Assembly: GCA_030761205.1 (NCBI GenBank)
Contig: JAULJL010000004.1
Span: forward strand, 22,231,172 to 22,295,171
Source of the DNA: Fremontodendron californicum
Taxonomy: Eukaryota; Streptophyta; Magnoliopsida; Malvales; Malvaceae
DNA: 64,000 nt
Reading direction: 5' to 3'
This document shows, in pieces, positions 34,300 through 47,700 of this stretch (position 1 is the stretch's first letter; the number at the start of each line of letters is the position of its first letter). A program made the position numbers and the translations under genes. The notes beneath the pieces were generated by a model. That model was not told the DNA's origin and did no database searches. It saw nothing but the letters and a program-made list of their open reading frames with translations.

Positions 34300-34625
34300 T
34301 AGCATAATTTAATTCCAAGCAAAAATAAGATAATAATACCCAATTCCTTAATCAAGTCTGTAACATTCAATGTTTAAATTTGTCCAAATAATATAATTTA
34401 ACTCTAAGCAGAGATAAAAGATAAAATATCCACTTTATTAACTAGGTCCATAACATTTCAAAATCAATGAACAGACACAAACCTCACAAAGCACCAAGTT
34501 CATAACACTCTACATCTAAATTAGTCCAAAAGCGTAATTTAGTTCCAAGCAAAGGTAAGAGAGCGATGCCTAAATCTTTAACTAAGTCGATAACATCCCC
34601 GAATCAATGCACAGACAAAAGCCTT
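34300..34625. repeat. Degenerate tandem repeat, about 110-120 bp, 3 copies
   Basis: Three units with words such as ataatttaattccaagca, ataatttaactctaagca and gtaatttagttccaagca, each followed by an aagtc/ggtccataacat stretch. Function unknown; could be an old local duplication. Confidence 0.55.
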
Positions 34626-34844
34626 GTCACCCTCCAGTCACTGATTAAAAGAAAAGGAAAAACTATGGTTTGTTTTCTAAAACTTGAACTTGACATGCAC
34701 TTAAGCTTTAGCTACGCAAATCAACTAAAAGCTTACTCAACAACTTTAGAATTTACAGATACAATAATGAAATCCTCAACTTGCTTGTTCACAAGATTTA
34801 TGGTTTGGTATTTTGACACTAAAAACTAAAAAATATAAATTATG

Positions 34845-35037
34845 ATCAATGTGAGTTGATTCAGTTGGTTAAGTATTTATTAATGTTTTGGCAAGTATCG
34901 GAGTTCGAGTTTCATCGAGAATCTCATTTGATAGGTGATCTGTAAGTATCACTGTTAACCCTCTCTGAAACTTGTGGCATATCTTGATCCTGAACTGGCA
35001 TAACCTTCTCTTACTTAATTTTTTTTTTTTTTTTTTT
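34845..35037 (+). mobile_element. tRNA-derived SINE with target-site duplication
   Basis: About 193 bp with RNA polymerase III promoter-like boxes: box A-like TTGATTCAGTTGGTTA at about 34856-34871 and box B-like GAGTTCGAGTTTC at 34911-34923. The 3' end is a run of about 19 T. A perfect 11-bp direct repeat, TATAAATTATG, lies at 34834-34844 and 35049-35059, with A-rich extension on both sides, as expected for target-primed insertion. Some plant SINEs, such as rice p-SINE1, end in T rather than A. Confidence 0.78.
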
Positions 35038-35059
35038 CAAAAAAGAAGTATAAATTATG

Positions 35060-36086
35060 TAAAACTTGAGCTGCAGAGTTCCCTACTTGAATAGAAACAA
35101 CTGAAACTACTCAATGACTTCAAGTGCCAAATACATGAAAGCCTCAAGCCTTCTTCAACTTCATGAACTAACTTTTGTCAGTAGACAAACGAACTAAAGT
35201 TTCACTATGAAGTTACAACGCAAGGGTTGATGCCAAGATGAGTTTCATTCAATCGTACGATTGTCTAAGTGTGTTAAAATATTTTAATTCACAGATTTGC
35301 GTTCTTACTAATCATACTATGTACCACATGAGTGTTAACTTTCCAACAAAGATTTGGAGTCAAATAACAGATGGTTGTTCTCTATCTGAATCAAAATTAT
35401 GGTTCTTAACAAATATTAAATTCCATTTTAGTAGAAAGGAGACAAAACTTAAACCCACTAGCCCATCAATATAATAATATATGTTACTTCTTACCAATAT
35501 AGAATAAAATTGGCAATGCTCTACTGCTACTAATGATAATAATAAATGAAAAAACCAATAAAAGGCTCTTGCTCAATGCTCACTTTCAAAAGTAGAGTTA
35601 ACAGGAATGTGATTGTTATCTAAACAAATCTTATAAACATTTGGCAATGACTTTTAGACTCTAAAAGATAATAAGCACCATGTTCCTTTATGCCCAGAGC
35701 CTCCAGAGGATTGGATATTTATACCCTAAAGAAATTCAATATGTATCTTTATGCCGAGAGGATTGGATTATAAAAAAATGGAAATTTATTTAGGTGTATA
35801 AAATGACCCGCCCAAAAAGTAAAGAAATAAGAATGGATTTATTTATGCTATTAATAAAGTGTTTGATTCAGTTTGATGTCATTGCGTCAATCGATATCAA
35901 TTCAGTTGGTGAATTTATACAAAATTCAAAATAAATTATAATAAATATATAAAATAAAAGATAAAATTATCATTTAATATCAAAATTTAAATATTTAAAT
36001 TATTTTTCAATTTATTCACACGTTTAATTAAAAAACTATATAATTAACCATGCTTTTTATGGTTAGGTAACTTCTTTTATTTATAA
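35060..36086. other. Non-coding host DNA
   Basis: Moderately AT-rich with no ORF that looks like a gene. Short related words around gccgagaggattgg / gcccagagcctccagag (35690-35765) suggest a small old duplication. Confidence 0.4.
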
Positions 36087-36600
36087 TCTATAATATATAT
36101 AAAAGCACGAATATGAAGAATCTTTTGAACTGATAAAAATACCCATTGTTGTTCATTATATTACTAATTTACCATTTTAAATATTTTTATTATTATTAAT
36201 AAGATTTATCTAATTCAAATTTAAAAGGGAAAAATTTAGTTTTATTAAAATACTTTCATTAAATTGATTAATTTGATAATAAAAAATAAATAAGTTTATA
36301 TGAAACTGCTTTACCTTAAAAGTTTAATTTTTTTCTAACCTTGAAAAGTAAATCAATTTATTTAGTATGAATAAAAAATAATTAAATTTTACATTAATTT
36401 TTTTTATATTTATAATTAATTTGGCATTGATATTAAAAATAATAAAATTTATAATAATTTGTATATGAAATAAATTTTACCAAATTTTAGTTAATATACA
36501 TTTTATTAATTTATTTATTTTTAAAATATATGATTATATATTTAAAAATAAATAAAACAATGAGTATTCACATACAAACGTATGCGATAACAAATACTAG
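36087..36600 (+). mobile_element. Helitron-like non-autonomous element 1
   Basis: It begins TCTATAATATATATAAAAGC right after an A and ends CTAG right before a T. A short hairpin (CATAC-AAAC-GTATG) lies about 12 bp before the CTAG end. TC start, CTRR end, subterminal hairpin and A/T insertion site without target duplication are the defining Helitron signals. About 514 bp, AT-rich, no ORF, so it depends on an autonomous relative. Confidence 0.7.
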
Positions 36601-37249
36601 TCTATAATATATATAAAAGTACGAGTGTGAAAAAGCTTTTGAACTGACGAAAATACCCATTATTTTTCATTATATTATTAATTTACCATTTAAAATTTTA
36701 TTATTATTAATAGAATTTATCCAATTTATAAATAAGAATTCTAATTCTATTGAAAGTCTTTTGTTAAATAGATTTATTGGATAATAAATAAAAAAGAGTT
36801 AAAATTTACAATGAATTACTTTATCTTCAAAATTATAATTTTTCATTAAACTTAAAACATAAAAAATTTATATTTCTAATTTTAAATGTTCATGCAAATT
36901 TTGATTATTTATGTAATATTATGCTAAATATATAATTTTTTTTATAAATAAATAAGTTTTTATAATATACATATTTTATATTATATTTTTAATAGTAATA
37001 AGATTTATTCTATTATTATTTACGAATATTGTTTATTATTAATAAGATTTGTCCAATTTATAAATCATAATTCCACTTCTAGACTTTAAATAAATGGATT
37101 TGTTTGATAATAAATAAATAAAATAGTTAAAATTTACATTAAATTATTTTATTTTCAAAATTATAATTTTTCATTAACCTTAAAAAATAAAAATTTAAAT
37201 TAATTTAATTTTAAATGTTAATGCAAATTTCGATTATTTACGTAATATG
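36601..37249 (+). mobile_element. Helitron-like element 2, head-to-tail copy, interrupted
   Basis: Starts with TCTATAATATATATAAAAGT directly at the 3' end of element 1 and follows its sequence (gaactgacgaaaatacccatt). No CTRR end is seen before the LTR of element C begins at 37250, so C probably inserted into it. Inside, a stretch of about 210 bp (36707-36920) is repeated at about 37040-37248. Confidence 0.6.
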
Positions 37250-40200
37250 TGTCGCAACGTAAACAATAACAAGTCTCATCGCGAGACTTTATTATTCGTT
37301 AAGCGTGACATAAAAAAAAATCGAGAAAAAGTCGACTTAATTCATTTTGAAAAATGAAGGTTTTGAAAATGACCTTGAAAAACACATGGAGTCGCCACCA
37401 ATCTTTTTTAGCTAGGTGTGATGGGCCACCTATTAAAACCAATTTTATAAAACATTTTAAAATTAATTAAAACATTTTTAAAACCAATTTCAAGTCTGCG
37501 TTTTAAACAAGAGAAATCAAAGAAGCGGGTTCGGGACTCGGTTACGTGTAGGGAAAGATTAGCACCCCCACAACGCCCATATAAAACGGTACTTTATTAA
37601 TCATGTGTTATTTCAAGTCTCGATAAAAAGTCGATTTTTAATTTAGTATTTCAAGTTAATTCCCAATTTAAAGAAAAATAATTCCATTTTTAATTGAAAA
37701 TGATCCGGAATTTATAAGTTCAAAATTTTTCTATATTCCCCAACAAACGTGGCAAAATATAGAATTTTTTATTAGTTTGAAAAACTTTCCGAATTAAAGA
37801 AGATATTCCGTTATTAATGATAATTGATGATATCCTCCCCAACAAACCCGACAGAGAACTCATGAATTATTTTAACTCAGGAATATCTTTATTTTATTGA
37901 AAATCATTACCTTTTTCAAAACATTTTAAAAAATATGAATATGAATATGTGTGACATAAATAAAATGACATAGCAAAGTCTAGATAATATAATGCAACCT
38001 AAATGGTATGATATAATTTAAATGTCATAGCATATTCTAAATGAAATGAAATATCCTAAGTCATATGATATATTCTAAATGAAATGAAGTAACCTAGGTA
38101 ACATGATATATTCTATATGAAATGAAATATCCTAAGTGACATAATATATTCTATATGAAATAAAATGACCTAGGTAACATGATATATTCTATATGAAATG
38201 AAATAACCTAAGTAACATAATATATTCTATATGAAATGAAATATCCTAAGTGACATAATATATTCTATATGAAATGAAATGAACTAGGTAGCATGATATT
38301 TTCTAAATGGAATAAAATGATTTAAATAACATAACAAATATAAACGATATGGCATATAATCTAAATGACATGAAACATAAAATAATGCTATCATATAATA
38401 TGCAGGAAAATAAAAATAATAATGCATGAACATAGTATATACTAAATAATGTAACAAAAATAAATAACTAAATAAAAAGCATAAGATATCATGAAATATT
38501 CAAAACCATATAATAAACAACATAACATCAAAAATATAATAAAAAAATAATAACAACACCATGGAACTTATCATAGCAAAAATCACATATTATATAGTAT
38601 GCATGAATACGGAAAATGCAATCCATGAGAATGTATTTTTTCCTTCAATTAAGGAAATCCATATATCTAAAAAGATATCCGGCTACATTAGGAAAATATA
38701 TCAAATTAAATTTTCTAAAAATTGAAATACTTTGTGATTGTTTGAAAACAATTTTGGAAAACTTAGATTAAAAATAAAAACCTAGCTAAACCCTTTTTAA
38801 ATGGTTCTAATTTCCTAAGTTTAAAATCCCGAACTTGACCACCCTTAACCCAAGGTTTATAAAATCATTTTTAGAGTTTAAAAAGGCTTGGAAACTACCC
38901 TAAGACAGTAGCTAAACTTCCTAATCAGCCCCCTCTAAATAACTTAGCCAAACAGAAAAATGAGTTTCCTTCAAATTCAAATCTGCCTCCACTGTCCAGT
39001 TTAAGAACACGATTTTTTTAACCTATTTTTAAAAATTCAAAAAAATCTAAAGTAAATAATGGAGACTCAGAACATGTAAACATACACGTAAAAAAATTGG
39101 CTTAATTTTTTGATTAAAGATGATTACCCAGAAAAATCGAGAAAGTACAAGTATTGGGTGAAAAAACTGTTTTGACAAAACACATTTTTTTGCCTTTGAT
39201 AAAATCATTTAAAAATCAAAGTAAAAATGTTAGAGACTCTCCTAAAGACTCGCAAATAGTAGCTAACACTTTTAAAAAGTTAGGCAAAAATTGGCTAAGT
39301 AAAAAAAAAAATCACAAAGGTAGAATAATCAATTTGACAACTGTTTAATTTTCCAAAAGTATGCTCAAAATAAGCATGACTTTGAACTATTGATTGGTCT
39401 AAGTCATAAATCATGTGGCCATGACATGAAATGCATGAAAATACAACAAATATGATGTATGAAATGCATGATTTAAAACCTAAATGACATGAAAAATGCA
39501 TGGCATCAATAAAATGACCTAGACCTAACATGAACTTGCATGGCATATAATGTAACCTAGGTCTAAAATGCATGATAATGCAAGCACAACCTAAAGCTAA
39601 AAAATGCATGGCAAATACACAAACATATAGCATACTTAAATAAAATACGCAACAATATATCATGGAAATGAAAGCCTATCAACTAGCATAATAAAAATGC
39701 ACACATAAAGCATAAGAGGGGGGTAGCCGAATGGTCCATATGGACATGGCATTTTCACAAACACTTAACGCACTAACATGTATAGCTAAAGAATAATACT
39801 TAAATCATGTAAATATACAATAAAGGCATGAAAACCAATAGGCATTTTCACAAATACATGGATTAACAAAATGTAAATCATAAACAAACTTAAACACTTT
39901 GAAAAACAGAATATCAAAAATGTAAGACAAGTAAAATAAACATGATAACAAGATAATAAACTCAACAATGGAAACAAGCAAGCTACCAAATCAAAACAAG
40001 CTTCATATTTATGTATTTGAAGAAGATTTAAAGCATCAAACTTGTTAAATATCACTAAGAACATGAAATAAAAAACAAAAACAGCAACTATACAAAAACA
40101 ATGGGCCATACGGCTACCCCTATAAATCATGAAAAAAAAAATTCTCAAAGCTTTTTCCAAGAAAGTATAAAGAAGAACTTAAAGGAGAAACTTAAAAACA

Positions 40201-42095
40201 CTTATTTTAAAAAGGAAAATCAAAAGAAACTCACCGAAATAGCAATCAAAACAGCAAATCAAGAATAAAAAATCAAGGAAAGTGCAAGAGTATGGTACTT
40301 AAAGCAACCTCTAGAAGCTATATTGCAAGTTTTTTCTCTTCTAACTTTATTTTCTTTTCTAAACTTTTCTTTTTGCCTTTCAAAAATGGAGAGCATTAAA
40401 AAAAATCAGAATGTGAATAGAGTGTAAATGAAAGAAAAAACTCCTCCCCCCTTGTTGTGGCCGGCTAGCCCCTTGGAAGAATCTAGGAGGTTCTAGAATT
40501 TTTTTCAACAAATTTGATCCTATGGCCTTCAATCCAAGATGCCTTCTATGTAGGATTCTCACCCTTAGATTAGAATCATCAGCCCTTGAATTATGATGTC
40601 ATAAATATATTCTCTCTCCAACCATTGGTCCATGTGTTGCAAATTCAAAGGCTTGATCACAAAAATAACTATATTCCTCTTCATTGTTGGCCTTTTGATT
40701 AAAAATCAAAAAATATATGCCCACCATTGGGCCTTGGCCGGCTGACCCCTTATCTTCCACCCCATGCTTCATTTCTTTTAAAAGCAAGAAAAGCCCTTTT
40801 CGATTTCTTGGGTAAAATGACCTTTTTGCCCCCAAACATAAATAAATAGAAAACGGACTCCAAATTCAAAAATTATTTATTTAATACTTCCAAAATAATA
40901 AAAAATTGAATTCTGGAGGTTTTCAAAAATTTTCGAGCCCATTTGCTATTTATTTGGATTTTTTTTTCTGAAATTGCCCTTTTGTGCTCCCAAACTTTCC
41001 CATTTTTTAAACGAGCTCCAAATCCAGATTTTTCTTCACCAATATCTTCCAAATAATTTAAAAGTATGATCTGGAAGTTTTCATAATTTTTGGAACTCAT
41101 TTGGTATTTTTTCGGGATTTATCTGCTTGAATTACTACATAGTGGGCCCGGGATTTGGCCATTTTGCAAACGAACTCCGAATCCGGATTTTATTTCGCCA
41201 ATTTCTTCCAAATAATTTAAGAATTATATATGCAAATTTTCAGAATTTTTGGAGCTCATTTACTATTTTTTTCGGGATTTATCTTCTTGAATTTCTGCAT
41301 AGGGGACCCGGGATTTGGCCATTTTGCAAACGAACTCCGAATCTGGATTTTCTTTCGCCAATCTCTTCGAAATGATTAAGAATGAGATCTGCAAATTTTC
41401 AGAATTTTTGAAGTTCATTTGCTATTTTTTCCAAATTTTCCAATTTTGCCCTTTTGCCTCCGAAACCCGGTTTTGCTCAAAACAAGTTCGATTTTCATAT
41501 TTTCTTCAAACTGAGCCTTGGGCTATCCTTGTTTAATCACTCCTCATCAATTAGGGGCATTAGTCTTACCGAATCGGGCCATTTCTGTAATTCTTTGAAA
41601 TTTCATCAAAATCCACCAAAACCCCTAATTCTCGGTTTTCTTTCGAATTGACTTTTCTTTCAATTTTTCTTTCAAGTAGCTTCTCCATTACCTGTAGTTA
41701 GTGCTTATCTTTCATTTGGAACCTTCAATTTTGACCAATTTGATCGTTTAAGCACTTTCCCCCAAATTTCCCGAATTAGAGTTTCCTTTCTACTGAATCT
41801 CCGTAAGCCAACTTCCGAAACTCCATATCTTTCAATGTAGACCTCAGATTATCAAAAAAATTTCTCCATTTTTCAATTGAACTTCAAATCTTGATTTTGA
41901 AAATGGGATGACTTTTTTAGTAGTTGACTTTTCTGGGTTGGCTTTTTCGAGGTTGACTTTTTATGCTTTCTTTCTTAGACTAAGTCTCTGAGTACCACCT
42001 GCAGGATAAAAAAAATTTCTTTTTACATTTTGAAACATCAATTTAGGAAGAAAACATACCTGTTTTAGTGGTCTGGACAAAATTAGGTGTCTACA
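37250..42095 (-). repeat. 3' LTR of element C (4.8 kb)
   Basis: Plus-strand ends TGTCGCAACG... and ...GGTGTCTACA, a clean TG...CA pair with the TGTAGACACC start typical of Tat/Ogre LTRs on the minus strand. It contains 30-35-bp repeats (38030-38330, with ggtaacatgatatattctat words), the about 158-bp subrepeats (40985-41435) and the TTGACT cluster (41905-41965). Confidence 0.88.
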
Positions 42096-42112
42096 GCTGC
42101 CCCTCTTTGGCT
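42096..42112 (-). promoter_or_regulatory. Polypurine tract of element C
   Basis: Minus strand CCAAAGAGGGGCAGC directly against the LTR start TGTAGACACC. The same tract is at 53973 in element D. Confidence 0.8.
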
Positions 42113-42404
42113 ATTGCTGAGAATCAGGAATCAGGCAAAGATAAACAAATACTAATTTTGTCCGGATAGTGAAATCACATGTGAAGAAAAGGGGAAAGCG
42201 GTTTTCACTCTCTTCCATTCTTCATTCATCATTCATTTTTAAAAAAAAAAAATGTAAATAGAAGATATTGTCCTTAAATTGAATTCCCTGACTAATCAAG
42301 GCTACACCCGTCTTAAGGAAACGAGTTCGATTTGTAAGAGAAGAAAAGACCTCGACGATGGTCTCGGGGGCTTAACCTGTCTTGTGCTAAGCTGTGTTTA
42401 AAAT

Positions 42405-42600
42405 TCTGGGTATCTCCTGTAGAAGCTTCGGCTATCACCACCAAAGACTTGCTCAAGCAAATGTAAAACTCTGGATATCTCCACTAGAGGCTTTGGCTAT
42501 CACCACCAAAGACATGTTCACTTTTAAAGATGAAAAACTCTGGATATCTCCATAAGAGGCTTTGGTTATCACCACCAAAGACTTGTTCATTGTTTAAAAC
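42405..42600. repeat. Tandem array 1 in the 3' region of C (about 60-bp unit)
   Basis: Three to four units with ctctggatatctcc and ggctttggctatcaccacca. Non-coding region between pol and 3' LTR. Confidence 0.8.
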
Positions 42601-42748
42601 TGTAAAAACTCTGGAAACTTGTGCCTGGAGGTGTTAAGAATGGTGCCCGGAGGTCTTAAAAATGGTGCCCAGAGGCCTTACCCGTGATTTTAAAAATTAT
42701 GCTCGGAGGTCTTAAAAATGGTGCCCGGAGGCCTTACCCATGATGAAA
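42600..42748. repeat. Tandem array 2 in the 3' region of C (about 21-23-bp unit)
   Basis: Units on gtgcccggaggtcttaaaaa, partly separated by acccgtgattttaaa. The same unit is amplified much further in element D (54240-54712). Confidence 0.8.
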
Positions 42749-43215
42749 ATGCCTTGACGACAGTCTCAAGGCTCGACTCATTTGATAAATAGAATGAATT
42801 CAATTTAAAACAAAAGGAAATACCTCGACGGTGGTCTCAAGGCTCGACTCATTTGATAAAACAGATTGAATTCGATTTAAAACAAAAGGAAATACCTCGA
42901 CAGTGATCTCAAGGCTCGACTCATTTGATAAAACAAAATGAATTCGATGTAAAACAAAAGGAAATACCTCGACGGTGGTCTCAAGGCTCCACTCATTTGA
43001 TAAAACAAAATGAATTCGATTAAAAAAAAAGGAAATACCTCGACGGTGATCTCAAGGCTCGACTCATTTGATAAAACAGAATGTTCGATTTAAAACAAAA
43101 GGAAATACCTCGACGGTGGTCTCAAAGCTCAACTCATTTGATAAAATAGAATGAATTCGATTTAAAACAAAAGGAAGTACCTCGACGGTGGTCTCAAGGC
43201 TCAACTCATTTGAGA
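42749..43215. repeat. Tandem array 3 in the 3' region of C (72-bp unit)
   Basis: Six to seven units of about 72 bp. The start word tacctcgac is at 42821, 42893, 42965, 43036, 43106 and 43178. Each unit contains ctcaaggctcgactcatttg and ttcgatttaaaacaaaagg. Confidence 0.88.
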
Positions 43216-44782
43216 AGCAGAACGAGTTTGATTTGGGGAAGCCAAAGTTTTCTTGATTCCTGTAATGTTAGCTAAATGCAATGATGAGAATGACATGCTT
43301 TGCAAATGCTTGTATGTTTCCTAAGAATGAATGCAATCAAATGATTGTGTCATGATTTCTAATCCATGGTTTCTTTGAGGTTCACGGATTATCCGACTTC
43401 ATGACGGAGTCTTCAATTGTTCACTGATGCCCCACTTAAGGAATCCTTCACTCAAGATAACTTGTCAAACAATCTGAGTTTCTGACTTTCGCTGAAATTC
43501 ACAAATTTTCTGACTTCGTGATGGAGTCTCCAGCATGTTCACTGTTTTCTTTTACTTAGTGAACTTTCCATCAGGATTAGTAGTTTCCAAACCTTTTTTA
43601 AGATTTAAATCTATTCCTTAGTAATACTCTGAAATCCTTTTATTTAAAGATTTTTATGTTTACAAATTATCATTCAATTTAATAACAATCGAGATGCATC
43701 TCAAAAATGTATGAAAGAAAATATGAAACAAGCAAAATGTCATGAAAAGGATAACAAGAATTTATTGCAACAAATGTTTTAAAACGGTAAAAGTGAATAT
43801 CAAGGATATAAGAAACAAATGTAATGTTATAGGTTGTAGATGCCCCGGATGCGAAATATCTTGGACCCCTCATTTTTCAAACCATCTGAAATTTCTCTTG
43901 AACGAGCAATTTACTTGGGTGACCCCTCAGCTTCTGTAGTTACGTCAGATTGAGTTGTTCCCCTTTCCTCTGATTTTCAGATACTTTCTCCCCTTTTACA
44001 CGAAGCATTGATTCAAACCTTAGTCAGTACTTGAGCCGCCCTTTGCGGGTTTTCAACACAAGTTTCCCTCGTAAGTCACCCTTTACGGGTTTTCGGCTTA
44101 AACCTCTCCTTTTACATTCTTTTTATTTTCATTTTGTTTTCTCTTTTTTCTTGTATTCTACCATGCATCTGAGAATTCTAAATGCTTCCAAGGTAAAAAT
44201 GTCAATTCAAAAGATGGAATAAATTCTGAGAATAATCTTTCAAATTAAATATCCATGCTTGATCAAAATGGGCTTTTAAAGCACGTAATGTAGGCCAAGG
44301 CTAGAGTTTAGAAAGAAAAGATAAAAGGCCCAAAATGTGTTTAAGGGTGATTGGATCAAGGATCATTTCCTGAGGATAATTCATTCTTGAAACATTTGTC
44401 CATTTTTTGGACTTTTTTTTCTTTTTCTTTCTTTCTTTTTTCTTTTTTTGGTGGCTTTCATTTGCAATTCTTTGATTTCACATTTTTCGATGGCTTTCTT
44501 TTTGCCATGATTTTTTATTATTTTTCCTCGTATTTTCCCTCCAGTGTAGAGGGTGATCCTTGATCAAGGTTTAAAGAAAGAAATAATTCATAAGGCTCAA
44601 AGGGGTGACTAAGGATAATTTCTTGTTAGTGAAAGAAATATGAAAGATGTCCATTCATCATATCGAGCATGAATATTCTCATTAAAAAAGCAATCCATAG
44701 GGGAGATAGATATATAAACTTTCCATTTTTATGCTTGGAATCATTCGAATTTTGATGTGCACAGCATCACACCCTTTTTTTT
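43216..44782 (-). other. 3' untranslated region of element C next to pol
   Basis: Non-coding. The part 44150-44780 is homologous to 56340-57095 in element D. It includes a T-rich stretch at 44405-44530 and ends directly at the pol stop codon. No gene seen. Confidence 0.6.
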
Positions 44783-47700
44783 TCAAGCATAATACTTCTT
44801 CAGTTCATCAGCATTCACGGGATTTCTGAAATCTTCCTCGTCCATCCGAGTTAAAATCAATGCTCCTCCAGAAAATTTTACCACATAGGGTCCTTCCCAA
44901 TTCGGATCCCATTTTCCTCGCGAGTCCTTCACTATAGGGAGAATTTTCCTTAGTACTAAATCTCCTTTCCGGAACTGTCTAGGATGAACCTTCCTGTTGT
45001 GGGCTCGAATCATCATTTTCTGATACAACTGCCTATGACAAATTGCTTTTAATCTTTTCTCCTTGATGAGATTCAGCTGATCATAATGAGCTCTAACCCA
45101 TTCTTCTTCTTCTAGGCCAAGTTCCATCAAAACCCGTAATGAAGGGATCTCAACTTCAATAGGTAGCACTGCTTCCATCCCATATACCAAAGAAAACGGC
45201 GTTGCCCCTGTAGATGTGCAGACTGAAGTACGATATGCATGAAGAGAAAAAGGCAAGACTCATGCCAATCCTTATACATATCAGTCATCTTCTCAACAAT
45301 CTTCTTGATGTTCTTGTTAGCTGTTTCTACTGCCCCATTCATCTTCGGACGGTAAGGTGCCGAATTATGATGTGTGATATTGAATTGAGTACACGTTTCT
45401 CTCATCATTTTATTATTCAGATTGAGAGCATTATCTGAAATAATTCTTGCTGGCAATCAATATCAGCATATGATTTCATTCTTAACAAATCTGCATACCA
45501 CCGACTTCGTTACATTCGTATAAGAAGCAGCTTCCACCCACTTTCTGAAATAATCTATGGCCACCAGGATGAAGCGATGTCTATTTGAAGCTTTCAGGGT
45601 AATAGGTCTGATCATATCTTTCGGGGTAATAGGCCTGATCATATCCATTCCCTATATTGAAAATGGCCATGGTGAAGTCATGACATGCAATGGTGATGGC
45701 GGCACATGAATCTTATCTGCATAGATCTGGCATTTATGGCATTTCCGGGAATAACTGCTACAATCTCCTTCCATCGTCAGCCAATAATACCCTGCGCTCA
45801 TAATTTGCTTAGCAAGCATGTGACCATTAGCATGAGTGCCACATATCCTTTCATGGACCTCTTCTATAATTCTCCGAGCTTCGGCAGATCCGACACATCT
45901 CAATAAGACTTGATCTTTCCTTTTCTTGTAGAGAATCTCACTGTCTAGAACAAAACCCATTTCTAGCTTTCTCAGAGTCCTTTTGTCATTTTTTGTTGCT
46001 TGTTCTGGATACTGTTGACTTTTGATGTACTGCAAGATGTCGTTATATCAAGGGAGGCCATCTGCTTCATCTTCAATACTCAGACAGTGGGCATGAGACT
46101 CGTATATACTCATCTTTATTGGCACAACTTCAGCTCCTTCATTCACTTTAAACATTGATGACAAAGTAGCCAGAGCATCTGCCATTCGATTTTCTTCTCG
46201 AGGGAAGTAATTGAAATTCACTTCTTCAAATTCCTCCAATATACTCAGTATGAGTTATCGATATCGGATTAGCTTTGTATCTCGGTTTTTCCATTCTCCC
46301 TGTAGCTGGTATATCACTAGGGCTGAGTCTCCAAAAACTTCTAATACTTTGATCTTTCTGTCCGCTACAGCACGAAGGCCCATAGCACACGCTTCATACT
46401 CGGCAGTATTGTTTGTACAATCAAAATCCAATCTAGCAGTGAAAGGATAATAATCTTCTTCTGGGGATATGAGCACTGCACCGATTTCGTGCCCCATGAC
46501 ATTAGATGCGCCATCAAAGTACATTTTCCATACTTTTTTTTCTCATGGGAATCTCATCTGCTTGAGAAACATACATCAAATCTTCATCCGGGAAGTCAAA
46601 GTTCAACGACTCATAATCTTCCACTGCCCGACTTGATAAAAATTCAGCCACTGCACTGCCCTTGATAGCTTTCTGACTTACATATACAATATCGTATTCT
46701 GACAATAAAACCTGCCATCTTGCTGTTCTCCCTGATAAAGAAGATGCTTCCAACATGTACTTGATTGGATCTAGCTTGGCAATCAACCACGTTGTGTGGT
46801 ACAACATGTACTGTCTGAGTCTTCGAGCAGTCCAAGCTAAGGCACAGCACAACTTTTCTACCAATGAATACTTCAGCTGTGAACTTCTTGCTGAGGTAGT
46901 AAACTGCTTGTTGTTTCTTCCCTGTCTCATCATGTTGCCCCAAGACACAACCCATGGATCTCTCAAATACTGATAGATACAGTATCATTGGTTTATTCGA
47001 AACAGGTGGCATTAGTATTGGTGGGTTTGATAGATAATGCTTAACCTTTTCAAAAGTGATTTGGCATTCTTCATCCCATTCTCCTGGATAACATTTTCGA
47101 AGTAACTTAAAAATTGGATCACATTTGTCGGTTAACTGAGAAATAAATCGAGCAATGTAATTCAATCTCCCCAGAAAGCTTTTTACTTCCTTTTGAGTAC
47201 AAGGTGGTGGCAATTTCTGAATGGCCTTCACTTTATCCAGGTCAATCTCAATTCCCCTTTTGCTGACGACAAAACCTTGCAATTTTCCAGAGGTGACTCC
47301 AAAAGTGCATTTTGCAGGATTTAGCTTGAGTCGAAACTTTCTTAGTCGTTCGAAGAGCTTCTTAAGATTCGCAATATGCTCCTCTTCTCCTTGTGACTTT
47401 GCAATCATATCATCGACATAGACCTCAATTCCCTTATGCATCATATCATGAAACAAGGTCACCATGGCTCTCTGATATGTTGCCCTAGCATTCTTCAACT
47501 CAAACGGCATTACCTTGTAGCAGAAGGTTCCTCACATTGTGACAAATGTGGTTTTCTCCATATCTTTCAGTGCCATCTTAATCTGATTATATCCCGAGAG
47601 TCAGTCCATGAAAGAAAATAAAGAACTCTTCGCTGTATTATCGACCAGAGTATCGATATGGGGCAAAGGGAAATTATCTTTAAGGTTGGCCTTGTTCAAA

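Noticed and set aside
34215..34300. Minus-strand exon-like segment with an AG/GTAAAT donor
   Set aside because: Only about 45-60 bp, two frames are open, no neighbouring exon found, and it borders a local tandem repeat.
34566..34829. Plus-strand ORF of 87 codons upstream of the SINE
   Set aside because: No domain, no start context, no conserved neighbour; length is within chance expectation.
35238..35474. Plus-strand ORF of 78 codons
   Set aside because: No recognisable similarity or gene structure; probably chance.
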